Shown in pieces: positions 24,690-33,279 of a stretch of DNA of 64,000 nt; the stretch's first letter is position 1, and each line of letters opens with the position of its first letter. Origin of the DNA: Iodobacter ciconiae (GTDB taxonomy: Bacteria > Pseudomonadota > Gammaproteobacteria > Burkholderiales > Chitinibacteraceae); NCBI RefSeq assembly GCF_003952345.1, contig NZ_CP034433.1:2790001-2854000 (forward strand). Direction: 5' to 3'. The translations under genes were made by a program, and so were the position numbers. The notes beneath the pieces are model-generated. The model worked only from the letters and a program-made list of their open reading frames with translations. It searched no databases and was not told the DNA's origin.

Positions 24690-26660
24690 ATGTCCATCCA
24701 ACTCTCCTCGTTATTACTCTTGCTTGCTGCTGCCGTTTTAACGGTTGTCCTGTGCCGTCACCTTAAACTTCCCGCCATGCTGGGTTATTTGCTGGTGGGT
24801 TTACTCATTGGCCCGCACGCCCTGGGCTTTATTGCCAGCAGCAACGAAGCAACACATCTTGCCGAGTATGGCGTGGTTTTTTTGATGTTTACTCTGGGGC
24901 TGGAATTTAATCTGGCTCGCCTGAATGCAATGCGCCACATTGTATTTGGTCTGGGGCTGATGCAAGTCATGGCGATGCTGCTCACCACGATGCTGATTTG
25001 CTTTTGGGCGGGCCTGGATTGGAAAGTGGGCCTGGCTCTGGGTGGCGTACTCTCGATGTCATCCACTGCGATGGCTTCTAAATTACTGGCCGATCGCAAT
25101 GAACTTCATTCTCCGCACGGGCAAAATGCAATTGGTATTTTACTATTTCAAGATTTGGCCGTCGTACCCTTCCTAATTATGATTCCGGTACTTGGCCTGC
25201 CCGGTAGTGAACTGCTTGTAGCACTGGGGCTGGCTGCACTCAAGATCATCGTTGTGCTAATGGTTCTGCTCTATTTTGGGCAAAAACTCATGCGCCCCTG
25301 GTTCAATATGGTCGCCAGACAACATTCAAGCGAACTATTTATGCTCAACCTGCTGCTGGTTACGCTGGGTATTGCCTGGATGACCGAGCTGGCAGGCTTG
25401 TCACTTGCTCTCGGCGCTTTTCTGGCTGGCATGCTGATTGCCGAAACAGACTTTCGCTATCAGGTAGAGGACGATGTGCGCCCTTTTCGCGACCTGCTGC
25501 TGGGCTTGTTCTTTGTTACGGTCGGGATGAATTTAGATTACTCGGTACTGCTGGCCCAATGGTGGCGGGTACTTTTAGTGCTCGCCCTGCTTGGCCCCGG
25601 CAAAATACTGATGATTGCCGCACTTTCCAGACTTTTTGGCAGCACTCCCGGCTCGGCCTGGCGCACTGGCTTTACCATTGGCCAAGGTGGCGAATTTGCT
25701 TTTGTTATGCTGGCACTGGCCTCTAAAAGTGCCCTGCTACCCGAAGATATTTTACAAACTACCGTTGCCGGTATTGTTTTATCCATGCTGATTACACCAT
25801 TTTTGATTCAGCACTCCGATAAATTAGTCCTGCGTCTTGCTCGTTCGGAATGGATGAACCTGGCCGCCAGTCTGCATCAGGTTGCCGTGCTCGGCATGCA
25901 GCAGCATGGCCATGTAATTTTGTGTGGCTATGGCCGTAGCGGGCAATCCTTAGCTCGTATCCTAAATCAGGAAGGCATCGACTTTTTTGCCCTGGATTTA
26001 GACCCCGATATGGTACGTGAAGCATCCGCAGCCGGTGATTCTGTTGTTTATGGTGATGCAGCCAAACGAGAAGTACTGATTGCTGCTGGCCTGATGCGGG
26101 CCAGCGCTATCGTTGTCACTTATTCCGAAACCCATTCCGCTATGCGGATTTTAGAAATCGTGCATGCAATCCGCCCGGAGCTGCCAATCGTTATTCGCAC
26201 ACAGGACGACACCGATATCGACCAGCTCAAAAATGCAGGTGCAACCGAAGTTGTAGCAGAAATCATGGAAGGCAGCCTGATGCTGGCCTCTCATACGCTG
26301 ATGCTGCTGGGTGTGCCCTTAAATAAGGTGGTACACCGCGTACGCGAAGTTCGGGAAGCGCGCTACCAGCTGCTGCGCGGGTTTTACCGTGGAGTAAGCG
26401 AGGATGCCGACGACAGCGATCGCCCGCAGCCCCGTTTGCACACCATTTACCTGTCCAATGATGCTGCCGCTGTTGGCCAGCATCTGGGTGAGCTCAAACT
26501 CGAAAATCTCCATATCGAAGTGCGAAGTGTGCGGCGCCGCAATATGCTGCCAACACAACCCGATGCCAGCTTTGAGCTCCAGGCTGGAGATACCCTGGTT
26601 ATTCTGGGAGAAAGCGACAATCTGGCAGCTGCAGAGATTCGCCTATTGCAGGGACATTAA
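24690..26660 (+). CDS. Kef-type cation:proton antiporter with RCK domain
   Basis: 656 residues. The first 385 form about twelve or thirteen membrane spans of the CPA2 antiporter family, including FMLGLEFN-like TLGLEFNLARL, the LSMSSTAMASKLL motif and QDLAVVP, a CPA2 hallmark. A Rossmann-type RCK/TrkA-N domain follows from about residue 405 (HVILCGYGRSGQSLARIL), and a TrkA-C-like domain ends the protein. It resembles KefB/KefC and YbaL and would exchange potassium for protons across the inner membrane. Glutathione gating, as in KefC, is not shown by sequence. Confidence 0.92.
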   Translation: MSIQLSSLLLLLAAAVLTVVLCRHLKLPAMLGYLLVGLLIGPHALGFIASSNEATHLAEYGVVFLMFTLGLEFNLARLNAMRHIVFGLGLMQVMAMLLTTMLICFWAGLDWKVGLALGGVLSMSSTAMASKLLADRNELHSPHGQNAIGILLFQDLAVVPFLIMIPVLGLPGSELLVALGLAALKIIVVLMVLLYFGQKLMRPWFNMVARQHSSELFMLNLLLVTLGIAWMTELAGLSLALGAFLAGMLIAETDFRYQVEDDVRPFRDLLLGLFFVTVGMNLDYSVLLAQWWRVLLVLALLGPGKILMIAALSRLFGSTPGSAWRTGFTIGQGGEFAFVMLALASKSALLPEDILQTTVAGIVLSMLITPFLIQHSDKLVLRLARSEWMNLAASLHQVAVLGMQQHGHVILCGYGRSGQSLARILNQEGIDFFALDLDPDMVREASAAGDSVVYGDAAKREVLIAAGLMRASAIVVTYSETHSAMRILEIVHAIRPELPIVIRTQDDTDIDQLKNAGATEVVAEIMEGSLMLASHTLMLLGVPLNKVVHRVREVREARYQLLRGFYRGVSEDADDSDRPQPRLHTIYLSNDAAAVGQHLGELKLENLHIEVRSVRRRNMLPTQPDASFELQAGDTLVILGESDNLAAAEIRLLQGH

Positions 26661-26690
26661 ACAAAAGTCATTGCGATGCAATTCGCTAAA

Positions 26691-26718
26691 AAAATCCACG
26701 CCGGGGCGTGGATTTTTG
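26691..26718. terminator. Bidirectional terminator
   Basis: AAATCCACGCC (26693-26703) and GGCGTGGATTT (26706-26716) form a long stem with A-rich sequence before and TTTTT after, so it can end transcription on both strands. It separates the convergent antiporter and DegS-like genes. Confidence 0.88.
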
Positions 26719-26727
26719 ATCAGCAGA

Positions 26728-27879
26728 CTAACGACGATTATTAAACTTGGGCCTCTTGCCTAATTTAACGGGCAGGACTACGGGCTTACCACGGCGAAAT
26801 ACTTCCATTTCCACCTCTTCATCGGGCTTGAATGCAGCAATCAGATTAAGCATGCCCGAGGCATTACGCACTTCCGAGCCGCCAATTTTAAGTAAAACAT
26901 CGCCCGGTTTCAGGCCCGCCCGATCAGCCGGCCCGCCACGTACTACGCCGGCAATCAGTGCTCCCCTCGCTTCGTCCAGGCGAAAAGATGCCGCCAGCTC
27001 TGGCGTGACTTCCTGCATCTCTACCCCAAGCCAGCCGCGCGTCACGCTGCCGTCTTTAATCAGGGCATCCATAATTTGCCGGATGGTTGAAGCAGGAATA
27101 GCAAACCCAATCCCTAAAGATCCACCCGTTTTGGAATAAATAGCGGTATTGATCCCGACCAGATTACCTTTGGTATCAATCAAAGCACCGCCGGAGTTAC
27201 CGGGATTAATCGGTGCATCGGTTTGAATAAAGTTTTCAAACGTATTGATCCCCAGTTCGGAGCGCCCCAGGGCCGAGATAATCCCCATTGTCACCGTCTG
27301 GCCAACGCCAAAAGGGTTACCAATTGCCAGTACAACATCACCGATTTCCGCCTTGCTTGCATCGGCAAAGGTAATAGCAGGCAAGCGATCCAGCTCGATT
27401 TTAATCACCGCCAGATCAGTATCAGGATCTGCACCAATTAATTTGGCCGATGCCGTGCGGCCATCCGATAAAGCCACTTCAATTTCGTCGGCCGACTCCA
27501 CCACATGATTATTAGTGATGATATAACCCTGATCAGAGACAATTACTCCAGAGCCCAGACTTGAAGCACGCTGCTCTTCCCCGCCCAAACGATCACCCAA
27601 AAAGCGCCGAAAACGCGGATCATTAAGTAAAGGAGGTAAAGGTGTCTTTACTTCTTTGGCGGTGTAGATATTTACTACTGATGGCATAGCGCGCCTTGCA
27701 GCAGGACTATACGACGCCACAGTAGGTGCAGACGCGGCTTCCGCGCGATTTTGTTGCACCATCACCACGGGAGCCGGAGCGGGCGGATGAACCAAATCCG
27801 GACGAAGTAAGCTAACTAGGAACCAGACAGCAAGACCTGCTGTTGTAGTTTGTGCGAAAATTAACCAAAGTTTTTTCAT
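26728..27879 (-). CDS. DegS/AlgW-type HtrA serine protease
   Basis: 383 residues from the ATG at 27879, which has GGA in a good position; an in-frame start at 27909 would overlap the divergent gene. One N-terminal membrane anchor (LIFAQTTTAGLAVWFLVSLL) is followed by a trypsin-like domain with the triad in NNHVVESA, DLAVIKIE and PGNSGGAL, and a single PDZ domain from about residue 275 ending near VKLGKRP. One PDZ and a membrane anchor place it with DegS/AlgW rather than DegP. Such proteases cut anti-sigma factors in envelope stress. No rpoE or rseA is nearby, so its substrate is unproven. Confidence 0.9.
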   Translation of the reverse strand: MKKLWLIFAQTTTAGLAVWFLVSLLRPDLVHPPAPAPVVMVQQNRAEAASAPTVASYSPAARRAMPSVVNIYTAKEVKTPLPPLLNDPRFRRFLGDRLGGEEQRASSLGSGVIVSDQGYIITNNHVVESADEIEVALSDGRTASAKLIGADPDTDLAVIKIELDRLPAITFADASKAEIGDVVLAIGNPFGVGQTVTMGIISALGRSELGINTFENFIQTDAPINPGNSGGALIDTKGNLVGINTAIYSKTGGSLGIGFAIPASTIRQIMDALIKDGSVTRGWLGVEMQEVTPELAASFRLDEARGALIAGVVRGGPADRAGLKPGDVLLKIGGSEVRNASGMLNLIAAFKPDEEVEMEVFRRGKPVVLPVKLGKRPKFNNRR

Positions 27880-27901
27880 GTTTTCCAAGGCGCTGTTAAA
27901 T

Positions 27902-28654
27902 ATGCCCATAGCACGACAAGATCTAGAAAATTATATCGGACAACTGCTGCTTGTAGACACTTGGCGTGACTACTGCCCAAACGGCCTGCAAATTGAGGGT
28001 CGCCCAGACATCGGGCGTATTGTCACAGGTGTAACTGCTTCACTTGCTCTGATTGATGCGGCAATTGATTTAAACGCAGATGCATTACTGGTACACCACG
28101 GTTTTTTCTGGAAAGGTGAAAACGCCTGCATCACCCGCACAAAAAAGGCCCGCATTGCTAAACTACTGGCAAACGACATCAATCTACTTGCCTATCATCT
28201 TCCCCTTGATGCACATCCCACACTAGGCAATAACGCACAACTGGGGAAAAAATTAGGCCTTGTCGGCTCAAATCATTTTGGTGATCAGAAGCTCGGCTGG
28301 CTCGGCGAGCTGGAAACCCCTCTCTCTTTGGCAGAATTTACACTGCAAATTGATGCGCAATTACAACGCTCTCCCCTGGTTATTGGCCCGGGCGAACAAT
28401 TAATCAAACGAGTCGCCTGGTGCACCGGTGGCGCGCAAAGCTTTTTTCACGAAGCAGCACAATTAGAGATTGATTGCTTTATTACAGGTGAAGCATCTGA
28501 GTTTGTCACTCACTTAGCCAAAGAAAGCGGAGTGAGCTATATCGCAGCAGGGCACCATGCCACCGAGCGCTATGGAATCGAAGCATTAGGCCAGCACCTA
28601 GCCAGCCAATATGGGCTAGAACACATTCATCTTGACCAAGCGAACCCAGTCTAA
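27902..28654 (+). CDS. Nif3-like dinuclear metal centre protein (YbgI family)
   Basis: 250 residues from the ATG at 27902 (AAGG lies 10 bp upstream). Metal-binding motifs are LVHHGFFW near residue 61, the LLAYHLPLDAHP block and the C-terminal AAGHHATERYGIEALGQHL. Nif3 proteins form hexameric toroids with two metals per subunit; some are annotated as GTP cyclohydrolase 1 type 2, but the in vivo role is unsettled. The start codon is only 22 bp from the divergent protease start, so each promoter must lie inside the opposite gene or in that gap. A lipoprotein gene overlaps its stop. Confidence 0.92.
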   Translation: MPIARQDLENYIGQLLLVDTWRDYCPNGLQIEGRPDIGRIVTGVTASLALIDAAIDLNADALLVHHGFFWKGENACITRTKKARIAKLLANDINLLAYHLPLDAHPTLGNNAQLGKKLGLVGSNHFGDQKLGWLGELETPLSLAEFTLQIDAQLQRSPLVIGPGEQLIKRVAWCTGGAQSFFHEAAQLEIDCFITGEASEFVTHLAKESGVSYIAAGHHATERYGIEALGQHLASQYGLEHIHLDQANPV

Positions 28655-29121
28655 TGAAACGCTTTTTACTCTCACTAGCTGCCCTGACCCTACTCTCTGC
28701 CTGCGCAAGTACACCATCTGGCACAGAGAAAAACCAGACAACTCCCCCTGCACAAACCCAGCAAAATCCAGTAAACACAACAGAAACGACAGAAAATCAG
28801 CCCAGTATTTTGATTAAAGATCGCCCGGCCCGCGCCATCCTTGACGACATCGTGCTTTATCGTAAACAAAAGGGTATGCAGCTCAAACAAAGAACAACAC
28901 AACGTTTGGAATTCAGCATGCAAATTCCTAATGTCACACAGGCCACAGAGGCTAGGATGAGCTATACCCTTACACCACTCAATGGTGGCTGGCAGCTTTC
29001 TGCACGGGTCTGGCAAATAACCGCCCCCGGTACAGCACACGAAAGTGTCAGTGAAATTACATCAGCTGTCGCTGATAAAATAGATGAAGAATTACAGACT
29101 TACGCCCGTTCTAAGCCCTAA
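28654..29121 (+). CDS. Lipoprotein of unknown function
   Basis: 155 residues with a lipoprotein signal peptide; the lipobox LLSAC places the lipidated cysteine at about residue 17. A low-complexity Thr/Pro/Gln-rich linker follows (to about residue 50), then a compact domain containing ARAILDDIVLYRKQKGMQL and MSYTLTPLNGGWQLSARVWQ. The family is not recognised. The ATG overlaps the Nif3 stop as TAATG, so the two genes are coupled. The lack of Asp directly after the cysteine (it is Ala) predicts transport to the outer membrane. Confidence 0.75.
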   Translation: MKRFLLSLAALTLLSACASTPSGTEKNQTTPPAQTQQNPVNTTETTENQPSILIKDRPARAILDDIVLYRKQKGMQLKQRTTQRLEFSMQIPNVTQATEARMSYTLTPLNGGWQLSARVWQITAPGTAHESVSEITSAVADKIDEELQTYARSKP

Positions 29122-29168
29122 ATAGGGGCACGGGCAAGAGAGATTGTTAAAGACATGCGCGCAAAGCT

Positions 29169-29197
29169 TTAAGTTCCCCTGTCGTTTCAGGTAGAAT
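29169..29197 (+). promoter_or_regulatory. Weak candidate promoter of petABC
   Basis: TAGAAT (29192-29197) is a good -10, with only a partial -35 (TTAAGT, 29169-29174) at 17 bp. It lies 35 bp before the petA ATG. Supported by position and the -10 match only. Confidence 0.35.
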
Positions 29198-29231
29198 TTG
29201 GTAGTTTTAGCCGTCAATCAGGGATTGGGTT

Positions 29232-29816
29232 ATGAGTGACCAGCAAGTAGATAACAGCAAACGGCGATTCCTGCTGATCGCCACGGGCGTTGCCGGTGCG
29301 GTAGCAGGGGCAGGTGCAGCCACGCCTTTTATCGCAAGTTTTTTTCCTTCCGAGCGAGCCAAGGCTGCGGGTGCACCCGTGGAATTGGATATCAGCAAGC
29401 TTGAACTGGGCCAGCAAGTAACCACCGAATGGCGGGGTAAACCAGTTTGGGTTGTAAAACGTACACCTGAAATGCTGGCCAACTTGCCAAAGCTCGACAG
29501 CAAGCTAAGCGACCCTAAATCGCTCAGCAGCACCCAGCCAGACTATTGCAATAACCCGGCCCGCTCGATCAAGCCTGAAATCTGGGTTGCACTCGGTGTC
29601 TGTACGCACTTGGGCTGTTCGCCAACATTCCGTCCGGACTTGGCTCCTGCCGACCTGGGCCCGGATTGGCTAGGGGGGTTTTACTGCCCATGCCATGGCT
29701 CCAAATTCGACCTCGCTGGCCGCGTGTACTCTGGCGTTCCAGCTCCGACAAACCTCATCATTCCGCCGCATAAGTATATAACTGAAGCGCGGTTGTTGAT
29801 TGGCGACGATAAATAG
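29232..29816 (+). CDS. petA: Ubiquinol-cytochrome c reductase iron-sulfur subunit
   Basis: 194 residues. It opens with a twin-arginine-like sequence (KRRFLLIATGVAGA) and a membrane anchor, followed by the Rieske domain with cluster-binding CTHLGC and CPCHGSKFD boxes, and the downstream PAPTNL proline loop. The protein carries the 2Fe-2S cluster that takes the first electron from ubiquinol in complex III. It begins petABC; petB follows 10 bp later. Confidence 0.97.
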   Translation: MSDQQVDNSKRRFLLIATGVAGAVAGAGAATPFIASFFPSERAKAAGAPVELDISKLELGQQVTTEWRGKPVWVVKRTPEMLANLPKLDSKLSDPKSLSSTQPDYCNNPARSIKPEIWVALGVCTHLGCSPTFRPDLAPADLGPDWLGGFYCPCHGSKFDLAGRVYSGVPAPTNLIIPPHKYITEARLLIGDDK

Positions 29817-29826
29817 AGGCTGACCC

Positions 29827-31101
29827 ATGAGCAAAGCACAAGAGATGGGCCAGCAGGCCCTCAACTGGGTGGATGAGCGCTTTCCGCTGACCTCCACCTG
29901 GAAAGCACACATTTCCGAATACTACGCACCCAAAAACTTTAATTTCTGGTATTTCTTTGGCTCTTTGGCGATGCTGGTACTGGTGATCCAAATTGTCACC
30001 GGTATTTTCCTCACCATGAACTACAAACCGGATGGTTCATTGATTCCGGGTACCAATATCTCGGTAGCATTTGCCTCGGTCGAATACATCATGCGTGATG
30101 TTGCAGGCGGCTGGCTGATTCGTTATATGCACTCCACAGGCGCATCGATGTTCTTTGTGGTGGTCTACCTGCATATGTTCCGTGGTCTGATTTATGGTTC
30201 TTACCAAAAGCCGCGTGAACTCATCTGGGTATTCGGTATGATGATTTATCTATGCCTGATGGCCGAAGCGTTCCTGGGCTACCTGCTGCCCTGGGGCCAG
30301 ATGTCATTCTGGGGCGCACAGGTGATTGTGAATCTGTTTAGCTCGATTCCTGTGATTGGCCCGGATTTATCCGTACTGATTCGTGGTGACTTTGTGGTAT
30401 CGGACGCTACTCTGAACCGTTTCTTTGCCCTGCATGTGATTGCCCTGCCGCTGGTACTGCTGGCGCTGGTGGTAGCTCACCTGGTGGCTTTACACGAAGT
30501 AGGCTCGAATAACCCGGATGGTGTGGAAATCAAGAAGAAAAAAGATCCTAAAACCGGCATTCCACTGGACGGAATTCCTTTCCACCCCTACTACACGGTA
30601 AAAGACATTTTTGGCGTTTCAGTGTTCCTGGCGGTATTTAGCGCCATTATCTTCTTTGCTCCAGAAATGGGCGGCTACTTCCTTGAGCACCCTAACTTTG
30701 ATCCGGCCGATGCACTGAAAACTCCTGCCCATATTGCACCGGTCTGGTACTTCACTCCGTTTTACGCCATCTTGCGTGCGGTGCCATCTTTCTTTGGCAC
30801 ACAGGTTTGGGGCGTACTGGCGATGGGTGCGGCAACCATGATTATTGCAGCTCTGCCTTGGCTGGATAAATCACCAGTTAAATCAATCCGCTACCGTGGC
30901 CCTATCTACAAAATCATGCTGACATTATTTGTGATCGCCTTTATTGGCCTTGGTATTTTAGGCGCACTGCCTTCAACCAATGTCCGTACAGTCATTGCAC
31001 AATTGTTGTCAGTCATCTACTTTGTCTTCTTCTTGGCGATGCCTTATTACACCAAGATTGATAAAACCAAACCGGTTCCTGACCGCGTTACGATGCACTA
31101 A
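29827..31101 (+). CDS. petB: Cytochrome b of the bc1 complex
   Basis: 424 residues with eight or nine membrane spans. Heme-binding histidines lie in RYMHSTGASMFFVVVYLHMFRG and FFALHVIALPLV...AHLVALHEVG, the Qo site is marked by the PDWF-equivalent region replaced here by the APVWYFTPFYAILR motif (PVWY in place of PEWY), and LLPWGQMSFWGAQVI is conserved. The size matches full-length proteobacterial cytochrome b. It forms the quinol-oxidising core of complex III. Confidence 0.97.
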   Translation: MSKAQEMGQQALNWVDERFPLTSTWKAHISEYYAPKNFNFWYFFGSLAMLVLVIQIVTGIFLTMNYKPDGSLIPGTNISVAFASVEYIMRDVAGGWLIRYMHSTGASMFFVVVYLHMFRGLIYGSYQKPRELIWVFGMMIYLCLMAEAFLGYLLPWGQMSFWGAQVIVNLFSSIPVIGPDLSVLIRGDFVVSDATLNRFFALHVIALPLVLLALVVAHLVALHEVGSNNPDGVEIKKKKDPKTGIPLDGIPFHPYYTVKDIFGVSVFLAVFSAIIFFAPEMGGYFLEHPNFDPADALKTPAHIAPVWYFTPFYAILRAVPSFFGTQVWGVLAMGAATMIIAALPWLDKSPVKSIRYRGPIYKIMLTLFVIAFIGLGILGALPSTNVRTVIAQLLSVIYFVFFLAMPYYTKIDKTKPVPDRVTMH

Positions 31102-31113
31102 GGGGAGGACAAT

Positions 31114-31857
31114 ATGAAAAAGACACTCAATACACTGCTGTTCGCCTTATTAGCCAGCGTCAGTTTTGGCAGCCAGGCAAACACCGAAGTACATTTAGAC
31201 AAAGCACCGATTAATCTGCGTGACACCGAAAGCCTGCAACGTGGTGCACAAACTTTCGTTAACTACTGCCTGTCCTGTCACGGTGCTGTGGCCATGCGCT
31301 ATAACCGCCTGCAAGACATCGGTCTAACCGAAGCACAAATCGAAGCGAATCTGATGTTTCCTACAAGCAAAGTAGGTGATCTGATGAAAGTGTCGATGCA
31401 AGCCAACGACGCTAAGATTTGGTTTGGTGCAACACCACCAGATTTATCGGTGATTTCACGCTCTCGCGGTGCAGACTACCTCTACACCTATCTGCGCAGC
31501 TTTTACCGTGATGAAACCCGCCCTACCGGCTGGAACAATCTGACTTTCGATAAAGTCGGCATGCCGAATGTTCTATGGGATCAGCAAGGCCAGCAGGTAC
31601 TGGAAGTGAAAGGCGAGCATAAAAAGCTGAAACTCCTTACTCCTGGCAACCTCACTAAAACTGGCGAAAATGGCGCATTTGATCAGACCGAGTTCGACCA
31701 TCGTGTTGCAGATCTGGTGAACTACATGGTTTATATGGGTGAGCCCGCTCAGGTTAAGCGTGAGCAAATTGGCTATGGCGTATTGCTGTTCCTCTTATTC
31801 TTTATGATTCCGATTAGCTATATGCTGAAAAAAGAATACTGGCGCGATATTCACTAA
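31114..31857 (+). CDS. petC: Cytochrome c1
   Basis: 247 residues with a signal peptide (cleavage near SQANT), the heme-c motif CLSCHG at about residue 52, and a C-terminal membrane anchor (GVLLFLLFFMIPISYMLKKEYW). The segment ADYLYTYLRSFYRDETRPTGWNN is typical of cytochrome c1. It ends the petABC operon, with a terminator at 31882-31910. Confidence 0.96.
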   Translation: MKKTLNTLLFALLASVSFGSQANTEVHLDKAPINLRDTESLQRGAQTFVNYCLSCHGAVAMRYNRLQDIGLTEAQIEANLMFPTSKVGDLMKVSMQANDAKIWFGATPPDLSVISRSRGADYLYTYLRSFYRDETRPTGWNNLTFDKVGMPNVLWDQQGQQVLEVKGEHKKLKLLTPGNLTKTGENGAFDQTEFDHRVADLVNYMVYMGEPAQVKREQIGYGVLLFLLFFMIPISYMLKKEYWRDIH

Positions 31858-31881
31858 ATGCCCAGGTATTAAAATCAGTAA

Positions 31882-31910
31882 AGCGGCTGGGAAACCTGCC
31901 GCTTTTTTTT
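31882..31910 (+). terminator. Terminator of petABC
   Basis: AGCGGC (31882-31887), a 10-nt loop and GCCGCT (31898-31903) followed by eight T in a row (31903-31910). It lies 25 bp past the petC stop. Confidence 0.92.
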
Positions 31911-32058
31911 ATTTCCAAGTAAAAAAATCAACAATGCCCACGATTACACAATTGAATTATTTCAATAAGAATCAATAAGTTATCCTTATTTAATAGATTA
32001 AACTTGCCAAAATGCGTAGAATGCTGCAATTCATATACTTTTGCAGAGATCCGTCACC

Positions 32059-32664
32059 ATGATGAAGCTGTATTCCGGTACATCCTGCCCGTTTAGCCAC
32101 CGCTGTCGTATTGTCTTATTTGAGAAGGGCATGGATTTCGAAATCATCGACGTCGATGTTCACAGCAAGCCTGAAGATTTAGCAGTCATGAATCCATACA
32201 ATGAAGTGCCTGTGCTGATTGAGCGCGATCTGACTTTGTATGAATCCAACATTATTAACGAATATATTGACGAGCGTTTCCCACACCCACAGCTGATGCC
32301 AGCAGATCCTGTGATGCGCGCCCGTGCCCGTTTGATGCTGTTTAACTTTGAACGCGAGCTGTTTATCCACGTTAAAACGCTGGAAACCAGTGGCACTACA
32401 AAAAAAGAAATGGAAAAGGCCCGCGTAACCATCCGCGATAACCTGACCCAGATTGCCCCTTTATTTGCCAAGCAGAAATTCATGCTAGGAGAGGAGTTCT
32501 CCATGCTGGATGTCGCGATTGCACCACTCATCTGGCGCTTTGAGCACTACGGTATCGAAGTCACCAAAGCTCTTGCTCCGATCATGAAATATGGCGAGCG
32601 CCTGTTTAGCCGCCAAGCCTTTATCGATTCGTTAACTGCTAACGAAAAGGCGATGCGTAAGTAA
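32059..32664 (+). CDS. sspA: Stringent starvation protein A
   Basis: 201 residues from the ATG at 32059 (a TTG at 32041 and an ATG at 32062 are alternatives). The thioredoxin-like N-terminal domain (MKLYSGTSCPFSHRCRIVLFEKG) and helical C-domain are those of the glutathione S-transferase fold. SspA binds RNA polymerase and alters promoter choice in stationary phase and acid stress. Its position between petABC and sspB is the usual betaproteobacterial order. Confidence 0.93.
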   Translation: MMKLYSGTSCPFSHRCRIVLFEKGMDFEIIDVDVHSKPEDLAVMNPYNEVPVLIERDLTLYESNIINEYIDERFPHPQLMPADPVMRARARLMLFNFERELFIHVKTLETSGTTKKEMEKARVTIRDNLTQIAPLFAKQKFMLGEEFSMLDVAIAPLIWRFEHYGIEVTKALAPIMKYGERLFSRQAFIDSLTANEKAMRK

Positions 32665-32760
32665 TTTGCAGGCATAGAAAGAACTGTAAGCAGGGAGCAC
32701 ATGCATAAGTCATGATTCCCTGCTCGCAGCTCCCTATCCTCCAGTCACTAAGGACAAACC

Positions 32761-33162
32761 GTGCAAACCGTATCTACCAAGCCTTATTTAATTCGTGCGC
32801 TGCATGAATGGTGCTCGGATCATGGCTATACGCCTTATCTGGTTGTGCGTGTAATGAGCAAGATGCAAGTGCCGATGGAGCATGTTAAAAACAACGAGAT
32901 CGTGCTGGATATCAGCTATAACGCCACACACAATCTCAGTATTGGCAATGACTACATCAGCTTTTCAGCTCGCTTTAGCGGTGTTTCCAGAGAGATTCTG
33001 GTCCCCGTTGGTTGTGTAGTTTCTATCTTCTCACGTGAAAATGGGGAAGGTATGGGCTTTGAATATGAAGGCCCGAATGAAACGACAGAAACACCGGACG
33101 ATAGCCCAAATGACACGCCGCCCCGCCCGACAGGCAAGCCACAGCTGCGAGTTGTTAAATAA
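32761..33162 (+). CDS. sspB: ClpXP protease specificity-enhancing factor SspB
   Basis: 133 residues from a GTG at 32761, chosen because AAGGA lies 7 bp upstream and the protein starts with the family TKPYLIRALHEWC. The core NEIVLDISYNATHNLSIGNDYISFSARFSG is the SsrA-peptide-binding domain. The C-terminal tail is unstructured and ends in PTGKPQLRVVK, the ClpX-docking XB motif. It delivers ssrA-tagged proteins to ClpXP. Confidence 0.95.
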   Translation: MQTVSTKPYLIRALHEWCSDHGYTPYLVVRVMSKMQVPMEHVKNNEIVLDISYNATHNLSIGNDYISFSARFSGVSREILVPVGCVVSIFSRENGEGMGFEYEGPNETTETPDDSPNDTPPRPTGKPQLRVVK

Positions 33163-33163
33163 G

Positions 33164-33190
33164 AAATCCCACCCCTGAGGTGGGATTTTT
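33164..33190 (+). terminator. Terminator of sspA-sspB
   Basis: AAATCCCACC (33164-33173), a 5-nt loop and GGTGGGATTT (33179-33188), followed by TTTTT. It begins 2 bp past the sspB stop. Confidence 0.93.
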
Positions 33191-33279
33191 CATATACTCA
33201 CCCGATAATAAATTTCATTAGCCTTACAATTTGGCGCGGTAAAGTGCGTTTACACACCCGACTATTTTGTACCAATCCT

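Noticed and set aside
24510..24701. 63-residue minus-strand frame in the kdsD/antiporter gap
   Set aside because: No ribosome site; it overlaps the antiporter start and its composition is not protein-like.
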